The notes under the pieces: generated by a model | What the model was told of the DNA's origin: nothing | The model's input: the letters and a program-made list of their open reading frames with translations, nothing else | Database searches by the model: none | Part shown: positions 16,777 through 25,394 of the stretch, piece after piece | Numbering within the stretch: position 1 is the stretch's first letter | Layout of the letters: every line of letters begins with the position of its first letter | Source of the DNA: Pseudonocardia sp. | GTDB lineage: Bacteria > Actinomycetota > Actinomycetes > Mycobacteriales > Pseudonocardiaceae | Reading direction: 5' to 3' | Assembly: GCF_029263155.1 (NCBI RefSeq) | Contig: NZ_JAJCYB010000130.1 | Coordinates: forward strand, 1 to 62,678 | Length of the DNA stretch: 62,678 bases | Program-made: the position numbers and the translations under genes

Positions 16777-17163
16777 ATGGACGCTGTGGAGGCGGTCCTC
16801 GACGGGCTGCGACAAGAGGGGTTGACGTTCGACCGCCTGGGCGAGGGCGACGACTACGGGCCCGGAGCAGGGGCTCGCGCCCGGTTCGTCCACCGCCCGG
16901 TGCTCACCCTGCCGCCCGCCGAACTCGAGGAGTTCGTGCGCCAACTCGGTGAGCCCGACCACACCTCCGGGGTGGAGATGGCTGCTCTGCACGTCGTCGA
17001 GACGCTCACCACCGACCACGGGGACGGGCGGAACGCCACCACAGCCGTCGGCTTCCGATTCGTGCCCGGCGGGCGGGTGGAGTTCTACGCCGACGTGGAC
17101 CGGCCGGACCTGCCCCCTCCCGGTTCGGAGCTGCTGGGCTGGGGGGCCGACCGACCGTCCTGA
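16777..17163 (+). CDS. Hypothetical protein, 128 residues
   Basis: ATG 16777 follows a GGGGGC stretch and gives a 128-residue acidic protein. It opens MDAVEAVLDGLRQEGLTFDR and contains PVLTLPPAELEEFVRQLG and VGFRFVPGGRVEFYADVD. The pattern suggests a small alpha/beta fold with a beta-rich C-terminus. I do not recognise the family. Its codon use looks like that of its neighbours. It stands between the SDR remnant and the convergent Nramp-like gene (stop at 17176). Confidence 0.6.
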   Translation: MDAVEAVLDGLRQEGLTFDRLGEGDDYGPGAGARARFVHRPVLTLPPAELEEFVRQLGEPDHTSGVEMAALHVVETLTTDHGDGRNATTAVGFRFVPGGRVEFYADVDRPDLPPPGSELLGWGADRPS

Positions 17164-17175
17164 CCGCGGTGGCGA

Positions 17176-18468
17176 TCACCAGCTGATGCGGGTCACGAGG
17201 TCGATCGCGAGGAGCGTGAGGAACAGGGCTGCCGCCGCGCCGATCAGCAGGTTGGACAGTCGGCCCGAGCGGCCCTCGCCGAGGAACCGCTTCGCGTTGA
17301 GGAGGACCAGCAGCGTGCCCCCGAGGAACGGCATGAACGCCGCGCCCAGCACGCCGTACACCAGCGTCAGCGCGAACGGGGAGTCCAGGAACAGCAGCCC
17401 CATGGGCGGGATCGTGAGCCACAGCAGGTACCCGCGGAACGGCAGGCTGCGCTCCATCGCCCGCGGCTCGTAGCGGTTGTCGGACTCTCCGGCGGCGGCG
17501 CGCCCGTGCGGCAGCCGGATGACGCGGGTCCAGTCGGCGAACAGCAGGCTGACCCCGTTCCAGACCCCCAGCAGCGAGGTGGCGCTGACGGCGAGGAACC
17601 CGATGAGGAACGTGATCCGGGACCACTGCCCGTAGCGGGCGCCGAGCTCGTCACCGAGGATCAGCAGGCCCGTGTCGCCCGACGCGATGTCCTGGCCGGC
17701 GAGGACGTCGGCACCGACGAGCAGCAGCGCCACCACGAACACGCCGGTCATGACGTAGCCGACGGCGTTGTCCAGGCGCATCATCGACAGCCAGCCGGTG
17801 CCGCGCCATCCCTTGCCGAGCATCCAGTAGCCGTACGCGCCGAGGGTGATGGTGCCGCCGACGCCACCGACCAGCCCGAGCACGTAGATCAGCGACCCGT
17901 CGGGCAGCCGGGGGACGAGCCCGGACACGGTGGCCCCGAGGTCCGGCGCCACCAGCACTGCGGTGATGATCACGGTGACGAACATGACGCCGACGAGGAC
18001 CACCATCAGCTTCTCGAACGCCGCGTAGCGCTGCGCCCAGACCAGCACCAGGCCGACGACGCCGGCGATCATCGCCCAGTAGCGCACGTCCAACCCGCCG
18101 AACAGCGCGTTGAGCGGGAGCCCGACCGCGGACATCGCGGTGGCGCCGTACACGAAACCCCAGATCACGATGTAGACGCCGAAGAACCCGGTGGCCCAGT
18201 ACCCGAGCCGGCGCCAGCCGTCGAGCAAGGTGGTGCCCGACGCGAGGTGCCAGCGCCCGACACCCTCGGCGAGCGCGAGTTTGAGCACGGTGCCGAGCAC
18301 GGCCGCCCACAACAGCACGGTGCCGAACCGCGCACCGGCCACCATCGTGGCCACCAGGTCGCCCGCGCCGACGCCGGTGGCCGCGGCCAGCAGCCCCGGT
18401 CCGACCTGTCGCAGCTTCGCCCGGGCACCCGTGGGAGGTGCGATCGTCGTCGCGTCGGATGTCGTCAC
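17176..18468 (-). CDS. Nramp-superfamily membrane transporter lacking the DPGN motif
   Basis: GTG 18468 gives 430 residues with about 11 hydrophobic helices in the order of Nramp transporters. The first helix reads GPGLLAAATGVGAGDLVAT where Mn/Fe Nramps have the metal-binding DPGN. The TM6 region reads TLGAYGYWMLG instead of the usual MPH metal site. Both metal-coordinating motifs are therefore changed, which points away from Mn2+/Fe2+ transport and toward a divergent Nramp-related clade with an unknown substrate, possibly Mg2+ or none. The gene is alone and convergent with the hypothetical gene. Confidence 0.85.
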   Translation of the reverse strand: MTTSDATTIAPPTGARAKLRQVGPGLLAAATGVGAGDLVATMVAGARFGTVLLWAAVLGTVLKLALAEGVGRWHLASGTTLLDGWRRLGYWATGFFGVYIVIWGFVYGATAMSAVGLPLNALFGGLDVRYWAMIAGVVGLVLVWAQRYAAFEKLMVVLVGVMFVTVIITAVLVAPDLGATVSGLVPRLPDGSLIYVLGLVGGVGGTITLGAYGYWMLGKGWRGTGWLSMMRLDNAVGYVMTGVFVVALLLVGADVLAGQDIASGDTGLLILGDELGARYGQWSRITFLIGFLAVSATSLLGVWNGVSLLFADWTRVIRLPHGRAAAGESDNRYEPRAMERSLPFRGYLLWLTIPPMGLLFLDSPFALTLVYGVLGAAFMPFLGGTLLVLLNAKRFLGEGRSGRLSNLLIGAAAALFLTLLAIDLVTRISW

Positions 18469-18620
18469 TCGCGGCCCCCGCCCGGTCGTCCGATCCGGGG
18501 GACGGTAGCCCGGGTACGTGACCCCGGCCACTGCTGGCGGAGAGGTGGCGGTCGGGCACGCAGTGTTGTGGACTGGACGCTAGATTCCGCGCGCGACGAG
18601 TGAGCGAGGAGAAGCGCGAG

Positions 18621-18881
18621 ATGGCGGGTTTCGACGAGGACCGGGCCGCGATGGCCATGGCCCACGACAAGGCGATGCAGGCGATGGGCCCGCTGCAGCA
18701 GGCGCACTCGGCGGTGGAGGAGGCCCGTGCCGCCCTGCTGGGGATCACCGAGACCAGCGCGCAGGCCGCCGCCCACGACGCGCTGGCGCTGCTCTCCCGC
18801 GCGATGGAGGAGATCGTCGGCGTGCAGCAGACCGTGTCGGCGGCGGTGCAGACCTCGGAAGGGGTCGCGACCAACCTGTGA
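18621..18881 (+). CDS. Small helical protein upstream of the FtsK-like ATPase
   Basis: ATG 18621 is chosen for its GAGGAGAAG ribosome site (an in-frame GTG lies at 18600). The 86 residues are almost wholly helical, with heptad-like runs (AMAMAHDKAMQAMGPLQQAH, AHDALALLSRAMEEIVGVQQ) separated by a short break near ITETSAQ. This resembles a WXG100/ESAT-6-type helical hairpin in size, but there is no WXG motif. It lies 26 bp before the FtsK-like ATPase. Such small partners beside EccC-like ATPases are often substrates or adaptors; that is inference. Confidence 0.75.
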   Translation: MAGFDEDRAAMAMAHDKAMQAMGPLQQAHSAVEEARAALLGITETSAQAAAHDALALLSRAMEEIVGVQQTVSAAVQTSEGVATNL

Positions 18882-18907
18882 GCAGCACCGGCACGGGGGA
18901 GTAGGGC

Positions 18908-21676
18908 GTGGTGCGCTGGGGCGGCCCGAATCGGGGCGGCGCGAACCGGGGCGGCCGCAGGCAGCACGTCGCGGACGCGTTCGAGGAGTTCTGCGGCGCG
19001 GTCACCGCCGCGCTGGGCGCGGCCGGCGGCCTGCGCGACGCGGCCGCGCGCGCGCACGCCGAGGCGATGGTCGAGATGTGGCTGCGCACCGACGGGATCG
19101 ACGCCGCCCGCAACGACCCGACCATGGCCGGGGTGCTCGCCAACCCGCGGCTGGCCGGGCCGATCGCACGGGTCACGGCCGACCGGGACGCCGCCCTGAC
19201 CTCCTGGCTGGGAACCGGCCCGGCCGAGCTCACGAAGCTGATGACGGTGGCCGCGCCCGACTCCGCGGGCCTCGATCCGCAGGGCTGGCTCGGGCAGCCG
19301 GGCAAGGTCGAGGCCACCGGGCCGGTGCCCGGGCTCTGGCGCATCGGGACCGGCACGGTCGGCGGGCTCTCCGGGCCGACCCCGTTCCCGGTCGGGGTGC
19401 CGCTGCTCGACGAGTCGCACGTCCAGGTGACCTCCACCCCCGACGGCCGCGACGCCGCCGAGGCGCTGGTCGAGATGCTGGTGATGCGCGTGCTGAGCTA
19501 CTTCCGGCCCGGGCTGGTCCAGGTGCACGTGTGGGACGTCGGGCGGTTCACCGGGGCCCTTCCCGGGCTGTACCCGCTGACCCGCACCGGGCTGCTCACG
19601 GTGCACGACCCGACCCTGCTGCCGCAGCTGCTCGACGAGCTGTCCGACCGCATCCGGCGCGTGCACACCCGGATCCTCGTCGACGGGCACCCGTCGCTGC
19701 GCGCCCAGAGCGAGGCCGGTGGCACGCGCACCGAGCCCTGGGTGGTCGCGGTGCTGGTGGGCAACCGTGCCGGGCTCCCGGCCGACGACCAGCGCCAGCT
19801 CCAGCGCGTCGCCCGCGACGGGTTGGCGTGCGGGGTCCAGCTGGTGCTGCTCGACGTGCCGGTCTCGGTCAGCGCGGCGGTCGAGACCGTGCGGGTGGGC
19901 GACGGCGGCACGGCCACCACGTCGATGACCGGCGGGTACGTCACCGTCACCCCGGACCCGGCGCCCTCGCGCGAGGAACTGACCCGGGCGGGGCACGCCA
20001 TCGCCGAGGCCCACGAGGGCTGGCGCAGCCGCATCGGGACCTTCGCCGACCTGCTGCCGGAGCGGCGCGGACTGCTGCGCTCGGCGGCCGGGCTGCACGC
20101 CCCGATCGGTTTCGCCGACGGCATGCCGGTGGAGATGGCGTTGGCCGACGCGTCGCCGCACGCGCTCGTCGGCGGTCCGAGCGGGTCGGGCAAGACCAAC
20201 CTGCTGCTCACGATGATCAGTTCGCTGGCCTCCCGCTACGGCCCGGACGAGCTGGAGTTCTACCTGCTGGACTTCAAGGAGGGCGTGTCCTTCGCGCAGT
20301 TCGCCCCCGGGCGGCGCGACCGCTCGTGGCTGCCGCACGCCCGGCTCGTCGGCGTCAACATCAACACCGACCGGGAGTTCGGGCTCGCGCTGCTGCAGTT
20401 CCTCGCCGACGAGATGCGCCGCCGCGCGGAGGCGGCGAAGGCGCACGAGGTGACCAAGCTCGAGGAGCTGCGCGCCGCCGACCCGGCGGGGCGCTGGCCG
20501 CGGATCGTGGCGGTCGTCGACGAGTTCCAGTACCTGTTCGCCGAGCGCGACGCCGTCACCAAGCAGGCCACCACACTGCTGGAGGACGTCGCGCGCCGTG
20601 GCCGCAGCCAGGGCATCCACCTGGTGCTGGCCAGCCAGGACACCTCGGGGATCGAGGCGTTCTGGGGGCGGCCGGCGATCTTCGAGCAGTTCGTGCTGCG
20701 CATCGCGCTCCCCCGCGCGCGGCGCGTGCTGAACGACCTCAACGAGGCCACGCTCGACCTCCCGCGCTGGCACGCGGTGGTCAACCACGAGTCCGGGATC
20801 CGGCACGGCAACGAGATCGTGCGCATCCCCGACGCCACGGCGAAGGGCACCACCGACGAGGTGCAGCGGCGCCTGCATGCCGACCACGAGCACGAGGGCC
20901 GACCCGAGCCGCGGCTGTTCGACGGCAGCCGCTCACCGCGCCTGCCCGACCTGGTCGCGGCGCTGCCCCCCGGTGACGGGGTGCCGCGGGCGCTGTTGGG
21001 CCAGTGCATCGACGTCGAGGGGCGGGCCGCAGCCGTGCGGCTCCCGGACGCTCCGGGCCGCAACATCGGCGTGCTCGCGGCGGGGCCCGCGGACGCCGTG
21101 CGGGTGCTCGGCGCCGCGGCCGGGTCGCTGGCCGGGCAGTACGCCCCGGGCGACGTCGACGTCGTGGTGGCGCCGCTGGTGGCCGAGGCCGCCGGGCCCG
21201 CGGCCGGGCTGGTGGACCGGTTCGCCGCGGCGGGCCACGCCCCCGAGACGGTGGCCCTCGACGGCGTCCGGACCCGCATCGAGGCGCTGGCCGCGGAGGT
21301 CACCGCCCGGCTCGCGGGTACCGAACGGCGTCCGGTGCTGCTGGTCCTCTACGCCGCCGACGCCGCCGACACCCTGCTCGACCGCGAGGGCACCGACGCG
21401 TTGCGCCGGATCCTCCGGTCGGGCCCCGAGACCGGCGTGCACGTGCTGGGCTGGTGGCGCAGCGTCGCCCGGCTGCGGGCCACGCTCAGCGTCACCGCGG
21501 CCCCCGACGACGTCGGCTGCTGGGTGGCGCTGGACGTGCAGGGCAGCGAGCTGTCCAGTCTCACCCCCGCGATGCTGCTGCACTGGTCGCCTCGACCGGG
21601 CCGCGGGTTGTTCTACGACCGGGCGCAGCACGCGCGCCCGGAGGTCGTCATCGTGCCGTCGCTGGAGGAGTCGTGA
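18908..21676 (+). CDS. FtsK/SpoIIIE (EccC-like) ATPase, 922 residues
   Basis: GTG 18908 gives 922 residues. An N-terminal region of about 400 residues has no membrane helix. The central FtsK/SpoIIIE domain has Walker A G422-GPSGSGK-T430, LEFYLLDFKEGVSF, Walker B VAVVDEFQYLF (D538, E539) and the GIHLVLASQDTSGIE sensor motif. The C-terminal third looks like a second ATPase module whose P-loop has decayed (NIGVLAAGPADAVRVLG; LLVLYAADAAD), as in multi-ATPase EccC proteins. Unlike chromosomal FtsK it lacks the four-helix membrane domain and a gamma domain. It sits between two small helical proteins. Role unknown: DNA or protein translocation. Confidence 0.85.
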   Translation: MVRWGGPNRGGANRGGRRQHVADAFEEFCGAVTAALGAAGGLRDAAARAHAEAMVEMWLRTDGIDAARNDPTMAGVLANPRLAGPIARVTADRDAALTSWLGTGPAELTKLMTVAAPDSAGLDPQGWLGQPGKVEATGPVPGLWRIGTGTVGGLSGPTPFPVGVPLLDESHVQVTSTPDGRDAAEALVEMLVMRVLSYFRPGLVQVHVWDVGRFTGALPGLYPLTRTGLLTVHDPTLLPQLLDELSDRIRRVHTRILVDGHPSLRAQSEAGGTRTEPWVVAVLVGNRAGLPADDQRQLQRVARDGLACGVQLVLLDVPVSVSAAVETVRVGDGGTATTSMTGGYVTVTPDPAPSREELTRAGHAIAEAHEGWRSRIGTFADLLPERRGLLRSAAGLHAPIGFADGMPVEMALADASPHALVGGPSGSGKTNLLLTMISSLASRYGPDELEFYLLDFKEGVSFAQFAPGRRDRSWLPHARLVGVNINTDREFGLALLQFLADEMRRRAEAAKAHEVTKLEELRAADPAGRWPRIVAVVDEFQYLFAERDAVTKQATTLLEDVARRGRSQGIHLVLASQDTSGIEAFWGRPAIFEQFVLRIALPRARRVLNDLNEATLDLPRWHAVVNHESGIRHGNEIVRIPDATAKGTTDEVQRRLHADHEHEGRPEPRLFDGSRSPRLPDLVAALPPGDGVPRALLGQCIDVEGRAAAVRLPDAPGRNIGVLAAGPADAVRVLGAAAGSLAGQYAPGDVDVVVAPLVAEAAGPAAGLVDRFAAAGHAPETVALDGVRTRIEALAAEVTARLAGTERRPVLLVLYAADAADTLLDREGTDALRRILRSGPETGVHVLGWWRSVARLRATLSVTAAPDDVGCWVALDVQGSELSSLTPAMLLHWSPRPGRGLFYDRAQHARPEVVIVPSLEES

Positions 21677-22050
21677 CCTCGGGGGAGCCGAACGCGGCAC
21701 GCGCCTACCGGGAGGTCATGGCCGGGCTCGACCTCGCTGCCGCCGAACTGCGCGATGCGGACCGGGCCCGCGCCGCGGAGCTCGCCACCGAGCTGGTCGG
21801 GCTCCAGGACGCCACGGCCCGCGCGGCCGAGCGCGCCGCGCTGACCCGCCTCGGGGTCGACCTGGCCTGGGAGGACGCGCTCGAGGCGCTGTGGACCGAG
21901 TCGTGGCTGCAGTTGCGGCCCCGTCCCGACCCGCCGCCCGACGCCCGCCCGCCCGCCGATCTCGCCGCGCTCGACGAGGCGGTGCAGGCCGCCGCGGCCG
22001 AACTGCTCGCCGCACTGCGCAGGCGCCGGTTCGGCCTCCCGGGACGCTGA
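21673..22050 (+). CDS. Small helical protein coupled to the FtsK-like ATPase
   Basis: GTG 21673 overlaps the ATPase stop by four bases (GTGA), giving 125 residues, and a GGAGGAG ribosome site precedes it. The product is alanine-, arginine- and glutamate-rich and mainly helical (YREVMAGLDLAAAELRDAD, LAALDEAVQAAAAELLAALR), with a proline-rich break (RPRPDPPPDARPPAD). I do not recognise the family. Strict coupling suggests it is made in step with the ATPase and binds it. The operon ends here, before the repeat cluster. Confidence 0.75.
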   Translation: MTSGEPNAARAYREVMAGLDLAAAELRDADRARAAELATELVGLQDATARAAERAALTRLGVDLAWEDALEALWTESWLQLRPRPDPPPDARPPADLAALDEAVQAAAAELLAALRRRRFGLPGR

Positions 22051-22061
22051 GAGGGGCCGGA

Positions 22062-22222
22062 CCCCGACTCGCGCGCACGCAGGCCCCGACTCGCGCGCAC
22101 GCAGGCCCCGACTCGCGCGCACGCAGGCCCCGACTCGCGGACGGGGGCTCTCACCCCGCGAGTCGGGGTCTCGGTGCGCGCGAGTCGGGGTCTCGGTGTG
22201 CGCGAGTCGGGGCGTCGGTGCG
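22062..22222. repeat. 22-bp direct repeats facing inverted copies
   Basis: Three full copies and a partial fourth of CCCCGACTCGCGCGCACGCAGG start at 22062, 22084, 22106 and 22128. After a spacer come three inverted, slightly changed copies (GCGCGAGTCGGGGTCTCGGT type) from about 22157 to 22222. Transcribed, the two halves could pair into a long branched hairpin. It sits directly after the last gene of the FtsK-like cassette and before the C-terminal part of the split NlpC gene. The core resembles the array at 1-159. Confidence 0.9.
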
Positions 22223-22227
22223 GTGCC

Positions 22228-23199
22228 TCACTCGGCGATGACGACCAGTACGTCCCCGGTGTCCGGCTCGGTGCGCAGGAGGACGACGCGGAGCGACTCG
22301 CCGCGTCCGGACGCCAGGTCGGCGGCGGCGCCCCGGTCGACGGTGACGCGGGACCGCACGGTCAGCTCCGCGACGGCGCCGTCCCGGGATCGCACGACGA
22401 TCACCGCTCCGGGTTCGAGCGACGCGGTCGGTGTGCCGGGGTTCAGGGCGACCTGCGACCGCGCCGCGCGCCCGTTCTCGGCGGGGCCGAAGCGCAACCC
22501 GCCGGCGCCCGGTTCGGCCGGTGCGACGGGCAGGCCCTCCTCGCCCCGCTCGGTCCGGGCCAGGGCCAGCTCGGTGCCGTCGGGCAGCTTCACGGCCACC
22601 GGCGGGCCCGGGTCCGGCGCGTCCGGCCCGGCTGCGGCCTGCGGCGCGGCCGCCTCCGGGGCGGTGGTGGGAGGGGTCGGGTCCGGCGCCGCAGGCTCGG
22701 GTGCGCCCGGTTCCGGCGTCGGCTCCGGAGTGCCGGGGCCGGAGGGTGCCGACCGAGCCGTCACCTCTGGCGGGCCGGTACCCGGCGCGCCGGGACCCGG
22801 TGGGCGGGACTCCGGGGTTCGCGCCCCGGGCGGCTCCGTCGTGGGGGTCGGCGTCCGCGGGGTGGCGGGCGGCTCGTCGCCCCCGTCGGCCGCCCCGGGG
22901 GAGCCGGCCGCGTCGCCCGCCGGTTCCCCCGCGGGTGTCGCGGCCCCGGTGGGGATGTCGGCGGTGGGGATGTCGGCGGGGATGTCGGCGGCCGGGACCT
23001 CCGGCGCGGCGAACTCCTCGGGCGCGGGCGGGACCTCCGGCGCGGGCACCGGCGGCACCTCGACGGGAAGGTCCGGGGTGGCGAGCAGGCCGGGGTCGAG
23101 CGGTCCGGCGTCGCGCCCGGCCGCCGGGCGGGTGGCCCCGAGGTAGTCGTCACCCGGATAGCGCACGTAGGCCAGCCGTACCGGCTGTCGACGACGTGC
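22228..23199 (-). pseudogene. C-terminal part of NlpC/P60 protein, cut off by the IS21 element
   Basis: On the minus strand this stretch continues the protein begun at 26042. It reads RQPVRLAYVRYPGDDYLGAT, the typical end of an NlpC/P60 domain, then about 190 residues rich in Pro, Ala, Glu and Thr, then a compact tail (VAVKLPDGTELALAR, AVIVVRSRDGAVAELTVRSR, VVLLRTEPDTGDVLVVIAE) that may be a small beta domain. Removing the IS and one 6-bp target copy joins the two parts in frame. As it stands, this part has no start codon or promoter of its own. Confidence 0.85.
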
Positions 23200-23222
23200 T
23201 GAGACTGACCCCTTAGCGACGG
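23200..23222 (+). repeat. Left inverted repeat of the IS21 element
   Basis: Outer end TGAGACTGACCCCTTAGCGA, continuing CGG, with the second internal TGACCCCC copy at about 23231. It pairs with 25372-25394. Confidence 0.85.
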
Positions 23223-23257
23223 GTTGGGATTGACCCCCCTCCGTTGAGGCTGGAGGG

Positions 23258-24550
23258 GTGATCACGTTGGAACAGTGGGCTGAGGCCCGTCGTCTGCACC
23301 GCGCCGAGAACGTGTCGATCAAGGAGATCGCGCGCCGGTTGGGGTTGGCGCGCAACACGGTGCGGGCGGCGCTGCGGGCCGACGCGCCGCCCTCACGTGA
23401 GCGAGGTCCGCGGGGTTCGCTCGTGGACAAGGTGGAGCCGCAGGTCCGAGTGCTGCTGGCCGAGCATCCGAAGATGCCGGCGACGGTGATCGCCGAGCGG
23501 ATCGGCTGGACGCACTCGCTGACCATCTTGAAGGACCGGGTGCGTGAGCTGCGCCCGTTGTTCCTGCCGCCCGATCCGGCGGATCGGATCGAGTACGCCC
23601 CCGGCGAGCTCGCGCAGTGTGACCTGTGGTTCCCGCCGGTCCCGATCCCGGTCGGCGCCAGCGCAACGCGGGTGCTGCCGGTTCTGGCGATGACGTGCGG
23701 ATACTCCCGGGTGACCGACGCGGTGATGATCCCCTCGCGCAAGGGCGGGGACATCCTGGCCGGGATGTGGGAGATCATCGGCGGGTGGGGCCGCTGTCCC
23801 CGGACACTGGTCTGGGACCGCGAGGCCGCGATCGGCGGCACCGGGCGGCTCAGCGCCCCGGCGGCCTCGTTCGCCGGGACCCTCGGCGTCCGGATCAAGC
23901 TGACCCCGGCGCGGGACCCGGAGTCAAAAGGGCTGGTCGAGCGGCGCAACGGCTACTTCGAGACGTCGTTCCTGCCCGGCCGCTCCTTCGTCTCGCCGTT
24001 GGACTTCAACGCCCAGATCAAGGTCTGGCTGTCCGGGGTGGCCAACGCCCGACACCTGCGCTCGATCGGCACCACCCCCGCCACGCGTTGGACCGCGGAT
24101 CGGGCCGGGATGGTCGAGCTGCCGCCGGTGGCGCCGCAGGTCGGGCTGACCGGGCGGATCCGGCTCTCACGCGACTACTACGTGCGCATCGACGGCAACG
24201 ACTACTCGGTCAACCCGGCCTCGATCGGCCGGTTCGTCGACTGGATCGCCACCCCCGCCCTGGTCGCGATCACCTGCGCCGGGCAGATCGTGGCCACCCA
24301 CCAGCGGGTATGGGCCAGCGGCGCCACGATCACCGATCCCGAGCACCGGTCCATCGCCCGGGCTCTGCGCACCGAGTTCGCCGCCACCCGTGACCGAGCC
24401 ACCCGCGCGCGGCGCGACACCCGTTCCCACTCCGACGGACACGTCGTGGCCCTGCGCGCGCTGCCCGACTACGACGCCCTGTTCGGAGTGGCCTTCGACC
24501 CCGCCCCCGTCACCCACGACACCCCCGCGACCACCGCAGAAAGGCAGTAG
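23258..24550 (+). CDS. istA: IS21-family transposase IstA
   Basis: 430 residues from GTG 23258, just after GGAGGG. The N-terminal helix-turn-helix is ENVSIKEIARRLGLARNTVR. The catalytic DDE core follows: AQCDLWFPP (first D), TLVWDREAAIGG (second D) and ESKGLVERRNGYFE (E). The C-terminal part includes YSVNPASIGRFVDW, which is typical of IstA. Length and motifs are complete, so the transposase appears functional. It is followed directly by istB; the ATG of istB comes straight after the istA stop. Confidence 0.96.
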   Translation: MITLEQWAEARRLHRAENVSIKEIARRLGLARNTVRAALRADAPPSRERGPRGSLVDKVEPQVRVLLAEHPKMPATVIAERIGWTHSLTILKDRVRELRPLFLPPDPADRIEYAPGELAQCDLWFPPVPIPVGASATRVLPVLAMTCGYSRVTDAVMIPSRKGGDILAGMWEIIGGWGRCPRTLVWDREAAIGGTGRLSAPAASFAGTLGVRIKLTPARDPESKGLVERRNGYFETSFLPGRSFVSPLDFNAQIKVWLSGVANARHLRSIGTTPATRWTADRAGMVELPPVAPQVGLTGRIRLSRDYYVRIDGNDYSVNPASIGRFVDWIATPALVAITCAGQIVATHQRVWASGATITDPEHRSIARALRTEFAATRDRATRARRDTRSHSDGHVVALRALPDYDALFGVAFDPAPVTHDTPATTAERQ

Positions 24551-25339
24551 ATGACCACCACCAAGACGACCGCCACGACCGAGCTCGGCTCGAAACTGGC
24601 CTACCTGACCCGGGCGCTGAAAACGCCCACGATCACCCGCGTCTGGGAAGACCTCGCCGCCCAGGCCCGGGACCTGAACTGGTCGCACGAGGAATACCTG
24701 ACCGCGGTCCTGGAACGCCAGGTGGCCGACCGCGAGTCCGCCGGCACCACCATGCGCATCCGCACCGCGCACTTCCCGGCCGTGAAGACCCTCGACCAGT
24801 TCAACCTCGACCATCTGCCCTCGCTGCGCCGCGACCTGCTCGCCCACCTCGCGACCGGCACCTTCGTCGCGAAGGCCGAGAACGTGATCCTGCTCGGACC
24901 ACCCGGGATCGGGAAGACCCACCTCGCGATCGGGCTCGGGGTCAAAGCCACCCAGGCCGGCTACTCGGTGCTGTTCGCCACCGCCAGCAACTGGATCACC
25001 CGCCTCGCCACCGCCCACCAGTCCGGACACCTCGAGACCGAGCTACGCAAGATCCGCCGCTACAAGCTGATCATCATCGACGAGGTCGGCTACATCCCCT
25101 TCGACCACGACGCCGCGAACCTGTTCTTCCAGCTCATCGCTTCCCGCTACGAACAGGGCTCGGTCATGGTCACCTCCAACCTGCCCTTCGGCCGCTGGGG
25201 CGAGGTCTTCGGCGACGAGATCGTCGCCGCCGCGATGATCGACAGACTCGTCCACCACGCCGAGGTCCTCACCCTCTCCGGCGACTCCTACCGCACCCGC
25301 GCCCGCCGCGAACTCCTCGCCAAGGACCGCGACAAATAG
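24551..25339 (+). CDS. istB: IS21-family helper ATPase IstB
   Basis: 262 residues. The AAA+ Walker A is LLGPPGIGKTHLAIGLG, Walker B is KLIIIDEVGYIPFDHD, and the arginine-containing end is SYRTRARRELL. IstB assembles as an ATP-dependent ring on target DNA and stimulates the IstA transposase. The start codon follows the istA stop without a gap, so the two are coupled. No disabling change is seen. Confidence 0.96.
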   Translation: MTTTKTTATTELGSKLAYLTRALKTPTITRVWEDLAAQARDLNWSHEEYLTAVLERQVADRESAGTTMRIRTAHFPAVKTLDQFNLDHLPSLRRDLLAHLATGTFVAKAENVILLGPPGIGKTHLAIGLGVKATQAGYSVLFATASNWITRLATAHQSGHLETELRKIRRYKLIIIDEVGYIPFDHDAANLFFQLIASRYEQGSVMVTSNLPFGRWGEVFGDEIVAAAMIDRLVHHAEVLTLSGDSYRTRARRELLAKDRDK

Positions 25340-25371
25340 GACGACCGAACAAGCCGGGGGTCAGTTCCGAT

Positions 25372-25394
25372 CCGTCGCCAGAGGGTCAACTCCA
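25372..25394 (-). repeat. Right inverted repeat of the IS21 element
   Basis: On the minus strand it begins TGGAGTTGACCCTCTGGCGA. It matches the left end at 16 of 23 positions and is followed inward by another TGACCCCC. Confidence 0.85.

Larger units (their letters stand above)
23200..25394 (+). mobile_element. IS21-family insertion sequence, about 2.2 kb
   Basis: The element carries istA and istB and is bounded by imperfect inverted repeats, 23200-23222 and 25372-25394, which match at 16 of 23 positions, including TGACCC and GCGACGG. Ends are TG...CA, as usual for IS21. A second TGACCCCC copy follows inside each end, the multiple terminal repeat pattern of this family. The flanks ACGTGC (23194-23199) and ACGCGC (25395-25400) look like a 6-bp target duplication with one mismatch. 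It interrupts an NlpC/P60 gene on the opposite strand. Confidence 0.93.

Noticed and set aside
17651..20893. A 1080-codon minus-strand frame across the FtsK-like gene
   Set aside because: It is antisense to a protein with Walker motifs and has no recognisable domain.
22237..23146. Plus-strand frames opposite the split NlpC gene C-terminus
   Set aside because: They are mirror images of the Pro/Ala-rich region on the other strand, without motifs or ribosome sites.
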